Source: Xanthobacteraceae bacterium
Lineage (GTDB): Bacteria > Pseudomonadota > Alphaproteobacteria > Rhizobiales > Xanthobacteraceae
Direction of reading: 5' to 3'
Length of the DNA stretch: 64,000 nucleotides
NCBI GenBank assembly: GCA_029266425.1
Contig: JAQSWY010000042.1
Location: forward strand, 1-64,000
Position 1 is the first letter of the stretch. Every line of letters starts with the position of its first letter. The translations under genes and the position numbers were made by a program. The notes under the pieces are model-generated. The model had not been told where the DNA came from, ran no database searches, and saw nothing but the letters and a program-made list of their open reading frames with translations. Positions 42,099-50,358 of this stretch are shown in pieces.

Positions 42099-43367
42099 AT
42101 GATTCCAGGCGTTCTTGCGCCGGACATACATGAACGGCTGAGGTCGGAGGCGGAGCAGACAGTGACTGCTCGCGCCTCCGATCTGCATCGGGATCGGCTG
42201 CGCCCGGCGGCGGAGACGGTCGCGCTGATGCGGCGCGACTTTGCGCGCTTCGGCATCACCCGTCTCGGCCGCATCACCGGCCTCGACACGATCGGGATTC
42301 CGGTCTGGTTTGCGACGCGGCCGGCCGCCTACACGCTTGCGGTGACGCAGGGCAAGGGCCTGGACGATGCCGCGGCGCAGGCGTCTGCCGTGATGGAGGC
42401 GGTCGAGATTGCGACGGCCGAACAGCCATCGGTGGACTTGCGGGAGGCCTCGGCCTCCAAGCTCGCCGCGCGCTTTGAGCGGTTCGACCTACTGCCGAGC
42501 CTGGTGCGACGTGGCGGCACGCTTCCCGCTGAAGATGAACCGATCCTGTGGACCGAGGGCTTTGACCTCGTCTCCGGCGAGACGATACATGTGCCGGCCG
42601 AGGCGGCGATGCTCGACTATCGGCCGGATCGTCCAAGATCGCGCTGGTGGCAGTCGACCGACGGTCTCGCCTCGGGGAACCTGATGTGGGAGGCGGTGCT
42701 GCACGGCCTCTTGGAGCGGATCGAGCGCGACGCCTCGACGCTGTGGACCTTCCGCACAGAGGCGCAGGTGAGGGCGCGCTGCCTCCACCCTGCAGCGTTC
42801 GACGACACTGCGGTGCTGCGGCTCGCCGGGCAGGTGGCGGATGCCGGGCTGCATCTGCGCCTGTTCGACATCACCACGGACATCGGACTGCCCGCCATGT
42901 TCGCCACCATCTCGCCGCGCCCGGACGGACGCGAGGCGGAGTGGCGGCATTTCGACATCGCCAGCGGGCGCGGCTGCCATCCTGCGCCGGCTCGGGCGGC
43001 GATCCGCGCCATCACCGAGGCGGCGCAGTCGCGGCTGACTATCATTGCCGGGGCGCGGGACGATTTCGATCCGCAGCTCTATGCCGCGCCGCTGAAGCCG
43101 GACCTCCTCGTCTATCCCCGGGCCGAGCCGCAAGAGGGCCTGCGGCCATCGCCGGGCAGCGAGGGCGATCCGCGCGACATGCTGCCGGCGATCCTCGACC
43201 GGCTGGCGGGCGTCCGCGTCAGCCGTGTGATCGTCGTGCCGTTGAGCGCCGGATATGAGCCGATGCCGGTGGTGAAGGTGCTGGTGCCGGAGCTGGAGAA
43301 CCCGCCCGGCGAGCGCCGCCAGCGGCTCGGGCGACGCGGCCTTGCCGCCATGCTGAGGGCGGCATGA
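42099..43367 (+). CDS. YcaO-domain enzyme
   Basis: This 422-residue protein is an ATP-dependent peptide-backbone-modifying enzyme. YcaO hallmarks are visible: TQGKGLDDAAAQASAVMEAVE (residues 83-103), STDGLASGNLMWEAVLHGLL with ERIERDA (186-212), and the RAAIRAITEAAQSRL helix. It lacks a C-terminal PxPxP tail, which is seen in azoline-forming cyclodehydratases, and ends RRGLAAMLRAA. Together with a TfuA partner this favours thioamide formation, the role known for TfuA-YcaO pairs, over azoline formation. It overlaps the TfuA gene by four bases. Confidence 0.92.
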   Translation: MIPGVLAPDIHERLRSEAEQTVTARASDLHRDRLRPAAETVALMRRDFARFGITRLGRITGLDTIGIPVWFATRPAAYTLAVTQGKGLDDAAAQASAVMEAVEIATAEQPSVDLREASASKLAARFERFDLLPSLVRRGGTLPAEDEPILWTEGFDLVSGETIHVPAEAAMLDYRPDRPRSRWWQSTDGLASGNLMWEAVLHGLLERIERDASTLWTFRTEAQVRARCLHPAAFDDTAVLRLAGQVADAGLHLRLFDITTDIGLPAMFATISPRPDGREAEWRHFDIASGRGCHPAPARAAIRAITEAAQSRLTIIAGARDDFDPQLYAAPLKPDLLVYPRAEPQEGLRPSPGSEGDPRDMLPAILDRLAGVRVSRVIVVPLSAGYEPMPVVKVLVPELENPPGERRQRLGRRGLAAMLRAA

Positions 43368-44002
43368 AGATCGTCTTCGCCGGTCCGAGCCTCCAGGGCC
43401 ATGTGCGTGACGGCCGGATCGATGGTGCGCCGTCGCTGATCTGCTGCGGTCCGGCGCGCCAGGGCGACATTGCACGCACTGTGGCGGAAGGGGCGAGCGT
43501 CATCGGGCTGATCGACGGCCGGTTCGAGGACGTCGCCGCGCCTTGGCACAAGGAGATCCTTGGTGCGCTGGCGCAGGGCGTCGCGGTCTATGGCGCAGCC
43601 AGCATGGGCGCGCTCCGCGCCGCCGAGTGCGCGGCCTATGGCATGATTGGGGTGGGGGAGATTTATGCCGGCTATGCATCGGGCGAACTCGTCGACGATG
43701 ACGCGGTGGCCCAGCTGCATGCGCCAGCGGAGCTGGACTATCAGCCGCTCACCGAGGCGCTGGTGGATATCGAGGCGACGCTGGCGGCGGCGCGCAGCGC
43801 CAGCGAGATCGGCGCCGATGAGGAACGAGAACTGGTGCGGATCGCCCGCCGGCTGCATTTCAAGGAGCGGACGATCGAACACATGATGGCGGCAAGCTCA
43901 GTTCCGGCAGGGCGGCGCGAGGAAATCGCGGCCCTGCTTGGTGCGAGCCGGGTGGATCTGAAAGCGCGCGACGCGTGGGCGCTGGTCGCGCGGCTTCGGT
44001 AG
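43364..44002 (+). CDS. tfuA: TfuA-like protein
   Basis: This 212-residue protein has the TfuA core: MKIVFAGPSL at the N terminus, IGLIDGRFEDVAAPWHKEIL and GAASMGALRAAECAAYGMIG (residues 77-96). TfuA proteins act with YcaO in thioamidation (methanogen McrA, thioamide RiPPs) and were first described in trifolitoxin production by Rhizobium. The ATG overlaps the YcaO stop (ATGA). No transporter, protease or immunity gene follows; the next gene is convergent and unrelated. Confidence 0.92.
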   Translation: MKIVFAGPSLQGHVRDGRIDGAPSLICCGPARQGDIARTVAEGASVIGLIDGRFEDVAAPWHKEILGALAQGVAVYGAASMGALRAAECAAYGMIGVGEIYAGYASGELVDDDAVAQLHAPAELDYQPLTEALVDIEATLAAARSASEIGADEERELVRIARRLHFKERTIEHMMAASSVPAGRREEIAALLGASRVDLKARDAWALVARLR

Positions 44003-44027
44003 GTGCCCCTATCGGCGCCACGTCATC

Positions 44028-44060
44028 AAGGCTCGCTTCGCTCGCACTTCAGAGCCTGAC
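44028..44060. repeat. Degenerate half of repeat family A
   Basis: AAGGCTCGCTTCGCTCGCAC and TTCAGA match, with changes, the inverted left arm of family A (GCGAGCGAAGCGAGCC). The partner arm is missing, so this is a decayed fragment. Confidence 0.55.
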
Positions 44061-44080
44061 CTGCAATTCCCTCGCGGGCC

Positions 44081-44163
44081 TGTCATGCCCGGGCTTGTCC
44101 CGGGCATCCACGTCCTTAACGACGGAACAACCGTAGATGGCCGGGACAAGCCCGGCCATGACA
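44081..44163. repeat. Palindromic repeat family B, copy 2
   Basis: TGTCATGCCCGGGCTTGTCC with CGGGCATCCACG on the left and GTAGATGGCCGGGACAAGCC with CGGCCATGACA on the right. It lies between convergent tfuA and the monooxygenase gene. Confidence 0.9.
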
Positions 44164-44250
44164 CGAGATATGGTCGACATTTACTGTCGCCGCAGAGTTA
44201 TGAGCAGACTCTCAGGATGGACGTAATCGGCTGAACAACCTCGCCCCCGC

Positions 44251-45564
44251 TCAAAACTCCATCAGATTGTCGCGCAGCTTCTGGTGTGCGTATTCGGTGC
44301 GCACCAGGCCGCGGCGCTGCAAGGCGGGCACCAGCCCGTCGGCGATCTCGACGAGATAGCGGCGGCTGACGCGCAGCACCGGGGTGGTGATGAGGAAGCC
44401 GTCGCCGCCGACCTCGGCCATGGCCTCGCCCATCTTGTCGGCGACCTGGTCGGGCGTGCCTATCAGCTCCAGCGAGGAGACGAGGCCGCCGCCGCCGTCG
44501 GCCGCCAGCTCGCGCAACGTCTTGCCCGAACCCCATTGCTGGAACTTGTCGAGCGTGCCGGATTCGCCGTTGGTGACGAGCTTGTGGGGCAGCGGCTTAT
44601 CGACCTCGAACTGCGAGAAGTCGATCTCGGTGATGGCCGAGATCGAGCTCAATATGTCGGTGACGAAATTATCCGAAGTCGTCGTGCGAATGTATTTCGC
44701 CCGCGCCTCCTCCTCGGTGTCGGCCAGCGTCGGGGTGATGCAGAACAGCACCTTGATCTCGTTGGGATCGCGCCCTTGCGCGACGGCGCGGGCGCGAATG
44801 TCCTCGCGGAACGCCTTCATGCCCTCGACGCCGTTGGCCACCGAGATGATGGAATCGGCGTGCTGGGCCGCGAAGTCACGACCGCGAGGGGAAGCGCCGG
44901 CCTGCACGAACACCGGGCGACCCTGCGGCGAGGGCACGGTATTGAGCGGCCCGCGCACCTGGTAGAACTCGCCCTTGTGGTCGATGGTGTGGACCTTGGA
45001 CGGGTCGGCATAGACGCCTTTCTTGCGGTCGAGGACGATGGCGTCCGGTTCCCAGGAATCGAACAATGCGCGCACCACGTGCATGTACTCGTCCGCCATG
45101 GCGTAGCGGTGCTCGCGCAAGGGGAGCTTGTCCATGCCGAAATTCTGCGCGGCGAGGTCCTCAGCGCTGGTGACGATGTTCCAGCCGAAGCGCCCGCGCG
45201 TCAGGCTGTCGATGGTGGATGACAGCCGGGCCAGCATGAAGGGCGGGTAGGACATGGTCGACATGGTCGCCACCACGCCGAGCCGCTGGGTCGCCATGCC
45301 CATGGCGACCGCGAGCGGGGCGGGATCGTGCTTCGGCACCATCATGGCGTTCTTCAGCGCGAAGTCGCGCGAGCCGCCATAGGTCTCCGGCACCATCAGC
45401 TTGTCCTCGATCATGATGTAGTCGAAGCAGGCGCGCTCCAGCGTCTGCGCCATCTCGATATAGAACTGGCCGTCCCAGGGCAGGCCGCCATTGCCGAACG
45501 GTTCGCGCCACTCATCCGGCGTGAAGTTCATGAACCAGGCGAGGTGGAAGCGGTTGTCGGCCAT
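44251..45564 (-). CDS. LLM-class flavin-dependent monooxygenase
   Basis: This 437-residue luciferase-fold enzyme of the NtaA/SnaA/DszA group shows LAWFMNFTPDEWREPFG, FDYIMIEDKLMVPETYGG, GRFGWNIVTSAEDLAAQNFG and GRPVFVQAGASPRGRDFAA. It is the last gene of a minus-strand operon receptor-permease-ATPase-monooxygenase, four bases after the ATPase gene. This mirrors the 7.8-11.8 kb operon with reversed gene order. Such enzymes need reduced FMN from an unlinked reductase. Cleavage of an imported organosulfur or organonitrogen compound is likely. Confidence 0.92.
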   Translation of the reverse strand: MADNRFHLAWFMNFTPDEWREPFGNGGLPWDGQFYIEMAQTLERACFDYIMIEDKLMVPETYGGSRDFALKNAMMVPKHDPAPLAVAMGMATQRLGVVATMSTMSYPPFMLARLSSTIDSLTRGRFGWNIVTSAEDLAAQNFGMDKLPLREHRYAMADEYMHVVRALFDSWEPDAIVLDRKKGVYADPSKVHTIDHKGEFYQVRGPLNTVPSPQGRPVFVQAGASPRGRDFAAQHADSIISVANGVEGMKAFREDIRARAVAQGRDPNEIKVLFCITPTLADTEEEARAKYIRTTTSDNFVTDILSSISAITEIDFSQFEVDKPLPHKLVTNGESGTLDKFQQWGSGKTLRELAADGGGGLVSSLELIGTPDQVADKMGEAMAEVGGDGFLITTPVLRVSRRYLVEIADGLVPALQRRGLVRTEYAHQKLRDNLMEF

Positions 45565-45568
45565 TTCT

Positions 45569-46408
45569 TCAGTCCTTCACGAGCGCCGGCGCCGCGGATG
45601 CAGCGATGGGCATGGGATTGTTCGAGACGAGAGCGAGATTGCGCGCCTTGGTGCGGGCGGCCTCGAAGCGGCGGGATTCGCGCACGATCCGGCACTTGGC
45701 CTCGAAGTCGGAAGCGATGGTGGCGCCGAAGCGTTCGGGCGCCTGCGGATCGTTGCGCACCCGGTCGATGGCGATGACGCGAGTGCCGAGCAGGAAGGCC
45801 TCGGGCAGGTCATGAGTGACCATGACGATGGTCATCTCGTTCTCTTCCCAGAGTTCGCGCACCAGTTCGTGCATGGAGCGGCGCGTGCCGGGATCGAGCG
45901 CGCCGAACGGCTCGTCGAGCAGCAGCACCTTTGGGCGCATGATGAGCGCCTGGGCGATGGCGAGGCGCTGCTGCATGCCGCCGGAGAGCTGGGCCGGATA
46001 TTTGTCGGCCGAAGCGGCAAGGCCGACGCGCTCCAGCAGCGCCATGGCCTGCCCACGCAAGTGTCGGCGGCGGGCGCCGAACAGCCGGCCGAGCACCGGG
46101 GATGCCGCCCATTGCGGGCCCATCATCACATTGCCCAGCACGGTGCGGTGGGGAAAGACGGAGTAGCGCTGGAACACCACGCCGCGATCGGCGGTCGGCT
46201 CCTCGGCGATCGGCTTGTCGTCGATGTGGATATGGCCGCGCGAGGGCATCTCCTGGCCGAGCAGCATGCGCAGCAGCGTGGTCTTGCCGACGCCGCTCGG
46301 GCCGATAATGACGAGGAATTCGTGGTCCTCGAGCGCGAGGTTGACGCGCTCCAGCACGACGGTCTCGCCATATTCCTTCCAGACGTTCTCGATGCGGATG
46401 GTCGTCAC
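45569..46408 (-). CDS. ABC transporter ATP-binding protein
   Basis: This 279-residue ATPase has Walker A GPSGVGKTT, Q-loop VVFQRYSVFPH, signature LSGGMQQR, Walker B VLLLDEP and VTHDLPEAFL. A C-terminal extension of about 55 residues follows the core and ends ASAAPALVKD; it is longer than in typical TauB proteins and of unknown use. It begins one base after the permease stop. Confidence 0.92.
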   Translation of the reverse strand: MTTIRIENVWKEYGETVVLERVNLALEDHEFLVIIGPSGVGKTTLLRMLLGQEMPSRGHIHIDDKPIAEEPTADRGVVFQRYSVFPHRTVLGNVMMGPQWAASPVLGRLFGARRRHLRGQAMALLERVGLAASADKYPAQLSGGMQQRLAIAQALIMRPKVLLLDEPFGALDPGTRRSMHELVRELWEENEMTIVMVTHDLPEAFLLGTRVIAIDRVRNDPQAPERFGATIASDFEAKCRIVRESRRFEAARTKARNLALVSNNPMPIAASAAPALVKD

Positions 46409-46409
46409 C

Positions 46410-47228
46410 TCACGCCTCCTTCAGCCGATCCCAGGGGAAGGCTTTGAGCGTGAGCTTGCGCAGCGCGTAGTCCATCAGGAAGGCGAGGAGGGTGATCCAG
46501 GCGACGTAGGGCAGGATCACGTCCATGGCGAGGTAGCGCCGCACAAGGAAGATGCGGTAACCAAGTCCGCCCTCGGCGACGATCGCCTCGGCGGCGATGA
46601 CATAGAGCCAGGCGGCGCCGAGCGAGAGGCGGACGGAATCGAGGAGGCGCGGCAGCACCTGCGGCAGCACAACGCCGGTGATCATCTGCCAGGTCGAGGC
46701 GCCGAGCGTCTGCGCCTTGATGATCTGCTCGCGCGGAATCGCGGCGACGCGCAGCATCACGTCGCGGATGATGAAGGGCGCGATGCCGAACACGATCAGC
46801 ACGATCTTCGACACTTCGCCGAGGCCGAACGCGATGAACAGGATCGGCAGCACGGCGAGCGGCGGAATGAGCGAGAATGCCGCCATGAAGGGTTCGAACA
46901 TCGCCCGCAGATGCGGGATGAAGCCGATCAATATGCCGAGCACGAGGCCGAGCAGGGCGGCGATGCCGAGCGACAGGCCGAGCCGCCAGAGGCTGAGCCA
47001 GGTGTCCCACCACAGCAGCGTCTTCTTGGTGGCGATGTCGACCGTGGTGGCGAGCCGCATCATGCTCGCGTAGAAGGACTGGAAGCCCGGCATCAGCTTA
47101 TCGGCGGGATCGATGGCGAGCCGGGCGTTCGACGCCAGAAGATAGAGCACCAGCACCGCGATGAAGGGCAGGATGCCGAGCAGCACCTTTGTCCCGCTGC
47201 CAGGGGGATAATTGATGATGCGGCGCAC
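46410..47228 (-). CDS. ABC transporter permease
   Basis: This 272-residue inner-membrane protein has about six hydrophobic segments (VLLGILPFIAVLVLYLLAS first). The EAA-type loop is REQIIKAQTLGASTWQMI followed by TGVVLPQVLPRLLDSVRLSLG. It belongs to the SsuC/TauC family. It lies 69 bases downstream of the receptor gene and one base before the ATPase gene. Confidence 0.92.
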   Translation of the reverse strand: MRRIINYPPGSGTKVLLGILPFIAVLVLYLLASNARLAIDPADKLMPGFQSFYASMMRLATTVDIATKKTLLWWDTWLSLWRLGLSLGIAALLGLVLGILIGFIPHLRAMFEPFMAAFSLIPPLAVLPILFIAFGLGEVSKIVLIVFGIAPFIIRDVMLRVAAIPREQIIKAQTLGASTWQMITGVVLPQVLPRLLDSVRLSLGAAWLYVIAAEAIVAEGGLGYRIFLVRRYLAMDVILPYVAWITLLAFLMDYALRKLTLKAFPWDRLKEA

Positions 47229-47297
47229 GAGCGGGCCTCCGGCGACGAGCTGGCAATGAGCGTTGAAGGCGCGGGCCGTGGCCCGCGCGAGGGACGA

Positions 47298-48380
47298 TCA
47301 GAGCTTGCCCTCAGTGGCGAGCTTGGTGGCGGCGGGATCGAGCCGCATCTTGATGTTGGCCTTGTCGCCCAGCACCTCGCCGTCGCCGACCTGGATTCCG
47401 ATGCTGTCGACGCTGGCGGCGCCCTGGCCATAAAGGCCCTGCTCGAAGCAGAAGCGGCGGATATTGTCCCAGATCTTGGCGGTGGAGGCGGCGGTCAGGA
47501 AGCCATAGGCGTCGGCCGGCTTCATGAAGAAGTGCGTGGTGTCCAGCTGCGACTGCAGGCCGGCCTCATCCGTGCCCATCGCGCTGGTCATGACGGCGCG
47601 CATTTCCTTGGCCGGCTCGCCGCCGCCCTGGAGCACCGCGAGCGCCTCGTACCAGGCGCCTAACACAGCCTTGGCGAAGTCCGGATTGTCCTTCAGCGTT
47701 TGCGACTTGGCGACGAAGACGTCCATGATCTCGCCGGGAATCTTCGACGAATCGAACAGGATGCTCGAGCCTTTCACCTTGAGCATGTCCTCGGTGAGCG
47801 GCTTCCAGGACACGGCGTGCTTCAGGTCCGCCTGCGACACGAAGGCGGCGGAAATCTCGGCATCGGAGATATTGACGGTCTTCACCGAGGTGGCGTCCTT
47901 GACCCCGTTAATCTGCAGCGCACGGTTCAACAAGTAATGCGAGACGCTGTACTGCAGGAGATAGACCGGCTGGCCGACCAGTTCCGGCACCGTCTTTGCG
48001 GTCTTCGACAGCAGGATGTCGTTGCCGTTCGAATAGTCGGTGATGAGGAAGATCGAGGTGTCGACGCCGCCGGCGGCCGGCATGGTGAGACCGTCCATGC
48101 TGGCGACGCCGACCGCGTCGAGTTCGCCAGCGATGAACTGATTGACGCTGCCGACATAGTCGTTCGCCTGGATGATCTCGACATCGATGCCGTATTTGTC
48201 GGCCCATTTCTTCATGATGCCGGACTGTTTCATGAAGGCGAGCGGCATGAAGCCGATATAAATCGTATAGCCGATCTTGAAGCTCTTCTTGGGCGCGGCT
48301 TGCGCCGGTCCGCTCACGGCTGCGAAGACAGCGGCGGCGACACCGATGGCGAGGAGGGCGGCCCGTAGGATGCGCTGCAT
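47298..48380 (-). CDS. ABC transporter substrate-binding protein
   Basis: This 360-residue receptor has a signal peptide (ILRAALLAIGVAAAVFAAVSG, cleavage at AQA-APKK). The mature part has YIGFMPLAFMKQSGIMKKWA, NQFIAGELDAVGVASMDG and ELVGQPVYLLQYSVSHYLL. The ATG at 48380 has GGAG seven bases upstream. It heads the operon and is divergent from a TetR gene 125 bases away. Confidence 0.92.
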   Translation of the reverse strand: MQRILRAALLAIGVAAAVFAAVSGPAQAAPKKSFKIGYTIYIGFMPLAFMKQSGIMKKWADKYGIDVEIIQANDYVGSVNQFIAGELDAVGVASMDGLTMPAAGGVDTSIFLITDYSNGNDILLSKTAKTVPELVGQPVYLLQYSVSHYLLNRALQINGVKDATSVKTVNISDAEISAAFVSQADLKHAVSWKPLTEDMLKVKGSSILFDSSKIPGEIMDVFVAKSQTLKDNPDFAKAVLGAWYEALAVLQGGGEPAKEMRAVMTSAMGTDEAGLQSQLDTTHFFMKPADAYGFLTAASTAKIWDNIRRFCFEQGLYGQGAASVDSIGIQVGDGEVLGDKANIKMRLDPAATKLATEGKL

Positions 48381-48419
48381 ATGGCGGCTCCGGGTTGCGG
48401 AATTTCGCTGGACCCGGCT

Positions 48420-48437
48420 ATTAAACGTAGACTTAAT
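48420..48437. promoter_or_regulatory. Candidate operator for the TetR at 48506
   Basis: ATTAAACGTAGACTTAAT is an imperfect 18-base dyad (arms ATTAAAC and GACTTAAT) just upstream of the receptor gene. A second short dyad, TGTGC-A-GCACA at 48460-48470, lies nearer the TetR start. Either could be the binding site. Confidence 0.5.
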
Positions 48438-48505
48438 ATCGCAGTGCAAGCCTAACTATTGTGCAGCACAGCATATAGGCAAGGCAGTGCGGCAGTGGAG
48501 GGTAC

Positions 48506-49129
48506 ATGACAGTGAAGGCCGTGCGGCGGCGCCTCAATCCGGTCGAGCGGCGGACCCTCATCCTCGACGAGGCGCTGCGCATTTTTGCCGAACGGCATTA
48601 CTTGGCGGTGACGGTGCGCGACATCGCGCTCACCTGCGAGATCAATGTTGGGTTGATCTACCATTATTTCGACAGCAAGGACGATCTTGTCCGCTGCGCG
48701 CTCGGCCATGCGATCGAGCAACTGATCGAGGGCTATGAGCAGCGACGGGTCGCCTCCGAGGATCCGCGCGACGAGATCCTCGCCTGGCTCGACACGCACA
48801 TCGCCATCGCGCCGACGCTGAGCCGCATGGTGAAGCTGATGTCGGATTGTGCATCGTCCGACATCCGCGACGCCGAACTCGATGCGCTCGTCGCCGGCTT
48901 CTATGCGAGCGAGAAGAGCGTGCTGGAGCGCGCGCTCGACAAGGGCGTGGCGAGCGGGCGGTTCACGGCGCTCGACGTGCCGAAGACGGCGCGGCGGATC
49001 GGCCTGATGCTCGACGGCATCTTTCATGCCTCGGCGAGCCGCGGCGACGACCGAATCGTCGAGGATATTCGTGATCTCGCCGGCTTCCTCGACACCATGC
49101 TGGGCATCGATCCCGGCTCCCGCGCTTGA
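48506..49129 (+). CDS. TetR/AcrR family regulator
   Basis: This 207-residue repressor has helix-turn-helix VTVRDIALTCEINVGLIYHYFDSK (residues 36-59). The rest forms the helical sensor domain. It is divergent from the receptor-permease-ATPase-monooxygenase operon and so probably controls it. Confidence 0.92.
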   Translation: MTVKAVRRRLNPVERRTLILDEALRIFAERHYLAVTVRDIALTCEINVGLIYHYFDSKDDLVRCALGHAIEQLIEGYEQRRVASEDPRDEILAWLDTHIAIAPTLSRMVKLMSDCASSDIRDAELDALVAGFYASEKSVLERALDKGVASGRFTALDVPKTARRIGLMLDGIFHASASRGDDRIVEDIRDLAGFLDTMLGIDPGSRA

Positions 49130-49250
49130 GGCGGGCGCCGGCAGAGAGTGCCGGATTGAAGCACCTGTCCCTTCGCGGCCAATTGCCTGTACGTTGAGAT
49201 TGCGGGATCGATGAAGCTCTCGCGACCGATCCATCGATAGGAGGCCTGTC

Positions 49251-49826
49251 ATGCCGGGCTCATCGATTGTGACGCGGCGACGCCATCTCTGGCCGGGCGT
49301 CCTCATTCCCGCAATCGCTTTGCTGGTGCTGTCGCCTGGCGCGACCGGCTCGCGCGCTGCGGAGCAAGTTCAGGTCCGAGCGACAACCGTCAGCATTGCC
49401 GTGTTCGATTTCGAGCTGGAGGACCGCAGCGCCGGAGGCGGGGTCATTGCCGCGGATCCGCAGGACGTCCGCTATCTCGCGGATGCCACCGATGAGGCCA
49501 AGCGGCGTCTCGCCGCGTCCGGTCGGTTCGAGCTTGTCGACACCAAAGGCGCCGATCCGGGAACGGCTAAGACCCATGGCCTGCGCAATTGCGGTGGTTG
49601 TGCCGCCGCTATCGCGGCGAAGCTCGGCGCCGATCAGGCGATGATCGGTGTCGTGACCAGGGTCAATCGCACCGAATACACGCTTCTCATCCGCATCACA
49701 GATGCGGCCACCGGCGCGATCGTCTCGGACAACTATACCAACCTGCGCATGGGGGCGAACTATGCTTGGCCGCGCGGCGTCAAATGGCTGATGGACAACA
49801 AGCTGCTGCCCGCCGACAGCAAATGA
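49251..49826 (+). CDS. Exported DUF3280-family protein
   Basis: This 191-residue protein has a signal-like N terminus (WPGVLIPAIALLVLSPGATG). The mature part is of DUF3280/DUF2380 type: VSIAVFDFELEDRSAGGG, AASGRFELVDTKGADPG, LRNCGGCAAAIAAKLGADQAMIG and DNYTNLRMGANYAWPRGVKWLM. The CGGC pair is conserved in the family. Function is unknown; such proteins often accompany heme/quinoprotein oxidation genes, but none is here. GATAGGAGGCC precedes the ATG. Confidence 0.85.
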   Translation: MPGSSIVTRRRHLWPGVLIPAIALLVLSPGATGSRAAEQVQVRATTVSIAVFDFELEDRSAGGGVIAADPQDVRYLADATDEAKRRLAASGRFELVDTKGADPGTAKTHGLRNCGGCAAAIAAKLGADQAMIGVVTRVNRTEYTLLIRITDAATGAIVSDNYTNLRMGANYAWPRGVKWLMDNKLLPADSK

Positions 49827-49891
49827 AGGATCGCCTCAGGGCGCTCCGCAGCCACGCGGCCTCCATGTCCGCCATGTCGGCATGGCCGGTT

Positions 49892-49910
49892 TGATGAGCG
49901 GTTCTCATCA
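49892..49910. promoter_or_regulatory. Palindrome upstream of small secreted protein/SDR genes
   Basis: TGATGAG-CGGTT-CTCATCA has perfect 7-base arms around five bases and lies 111 bases before the ATG at 50021. It may be an operator, or a hairpin after the DUF3280 gene. Confidence 0.45.
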
Positions 49911-50020
49911 ACTCAGCGAGATTCTAGCGGATTAATTCACGTCTGGAGCATCGGTACCGTCTCTCCATCAGCCGAGAGCGCCGCGCGATGCGGCCCCGGC
50001 AAGCCGATGGAGAAACGACC

Positions 50021-50284
50021 ATGAAGACCCTCATCAACGAGACTTTCGCCGCCGCTTTTGCCGCCATCGCCACCCTCGCATTCGTCGCTCCGGCCGAGGC
50101 CAGGCGCGACACCCACGAACGCGCGCCCTGGGCCCAGACGGTGCGCAATCAGGCTGCCACGCCGGCTTATGCCGCGCCGGTACGCGAGGGTCGCAATGCC
50201 GCGACCGTGGCGCCCGCCGCGGTATACGGCGTCGAGCCCTACATCGCCCGCCAGATCGAGGCGAACCGCCGCAGCAGCCGCTGA
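50021..50284 (+). CDS. Small secreted protein
   Basis: This 87-residue protein has a signal peptide (FAAAFAAIATLAFVAPAEA) and a mature part of about 63 residues rich in Ala, Arg and Asn, with no Cys. GATGGAGAAACGACC precedes the ATG. It lies 74 bases upstream of an SDR gene and is probably cotranscribed. Function unknown; similar small exported proteins are found next to SDR/LysR pairs. Confidence 0.7.
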   Translation: MKTLINETFAAAFAAIATLAFVAPAEARRDTHERAPWAQTVRNQAATPAYAAPVREGRNAATVAPAAVYGVEPYIARQIEANRRSSR

Positions 50285-50358
50285 GCACACAAGGTCGGGA
50301 AGAGGCGCTGAGCGCCGCCCCGTCCCCTCGCCAACATTCCCCAGAGGAGATCGATCCC

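Noticed and set aside
42099-43367. Azoline-forming cyclodehydratase as the YcaO function
   Set aside because: The C terminus lacks PxPxP and the partner is TfuA rather than an E1-like or ocin-ThiF protein; thioamidation is the better inference, though unproven.
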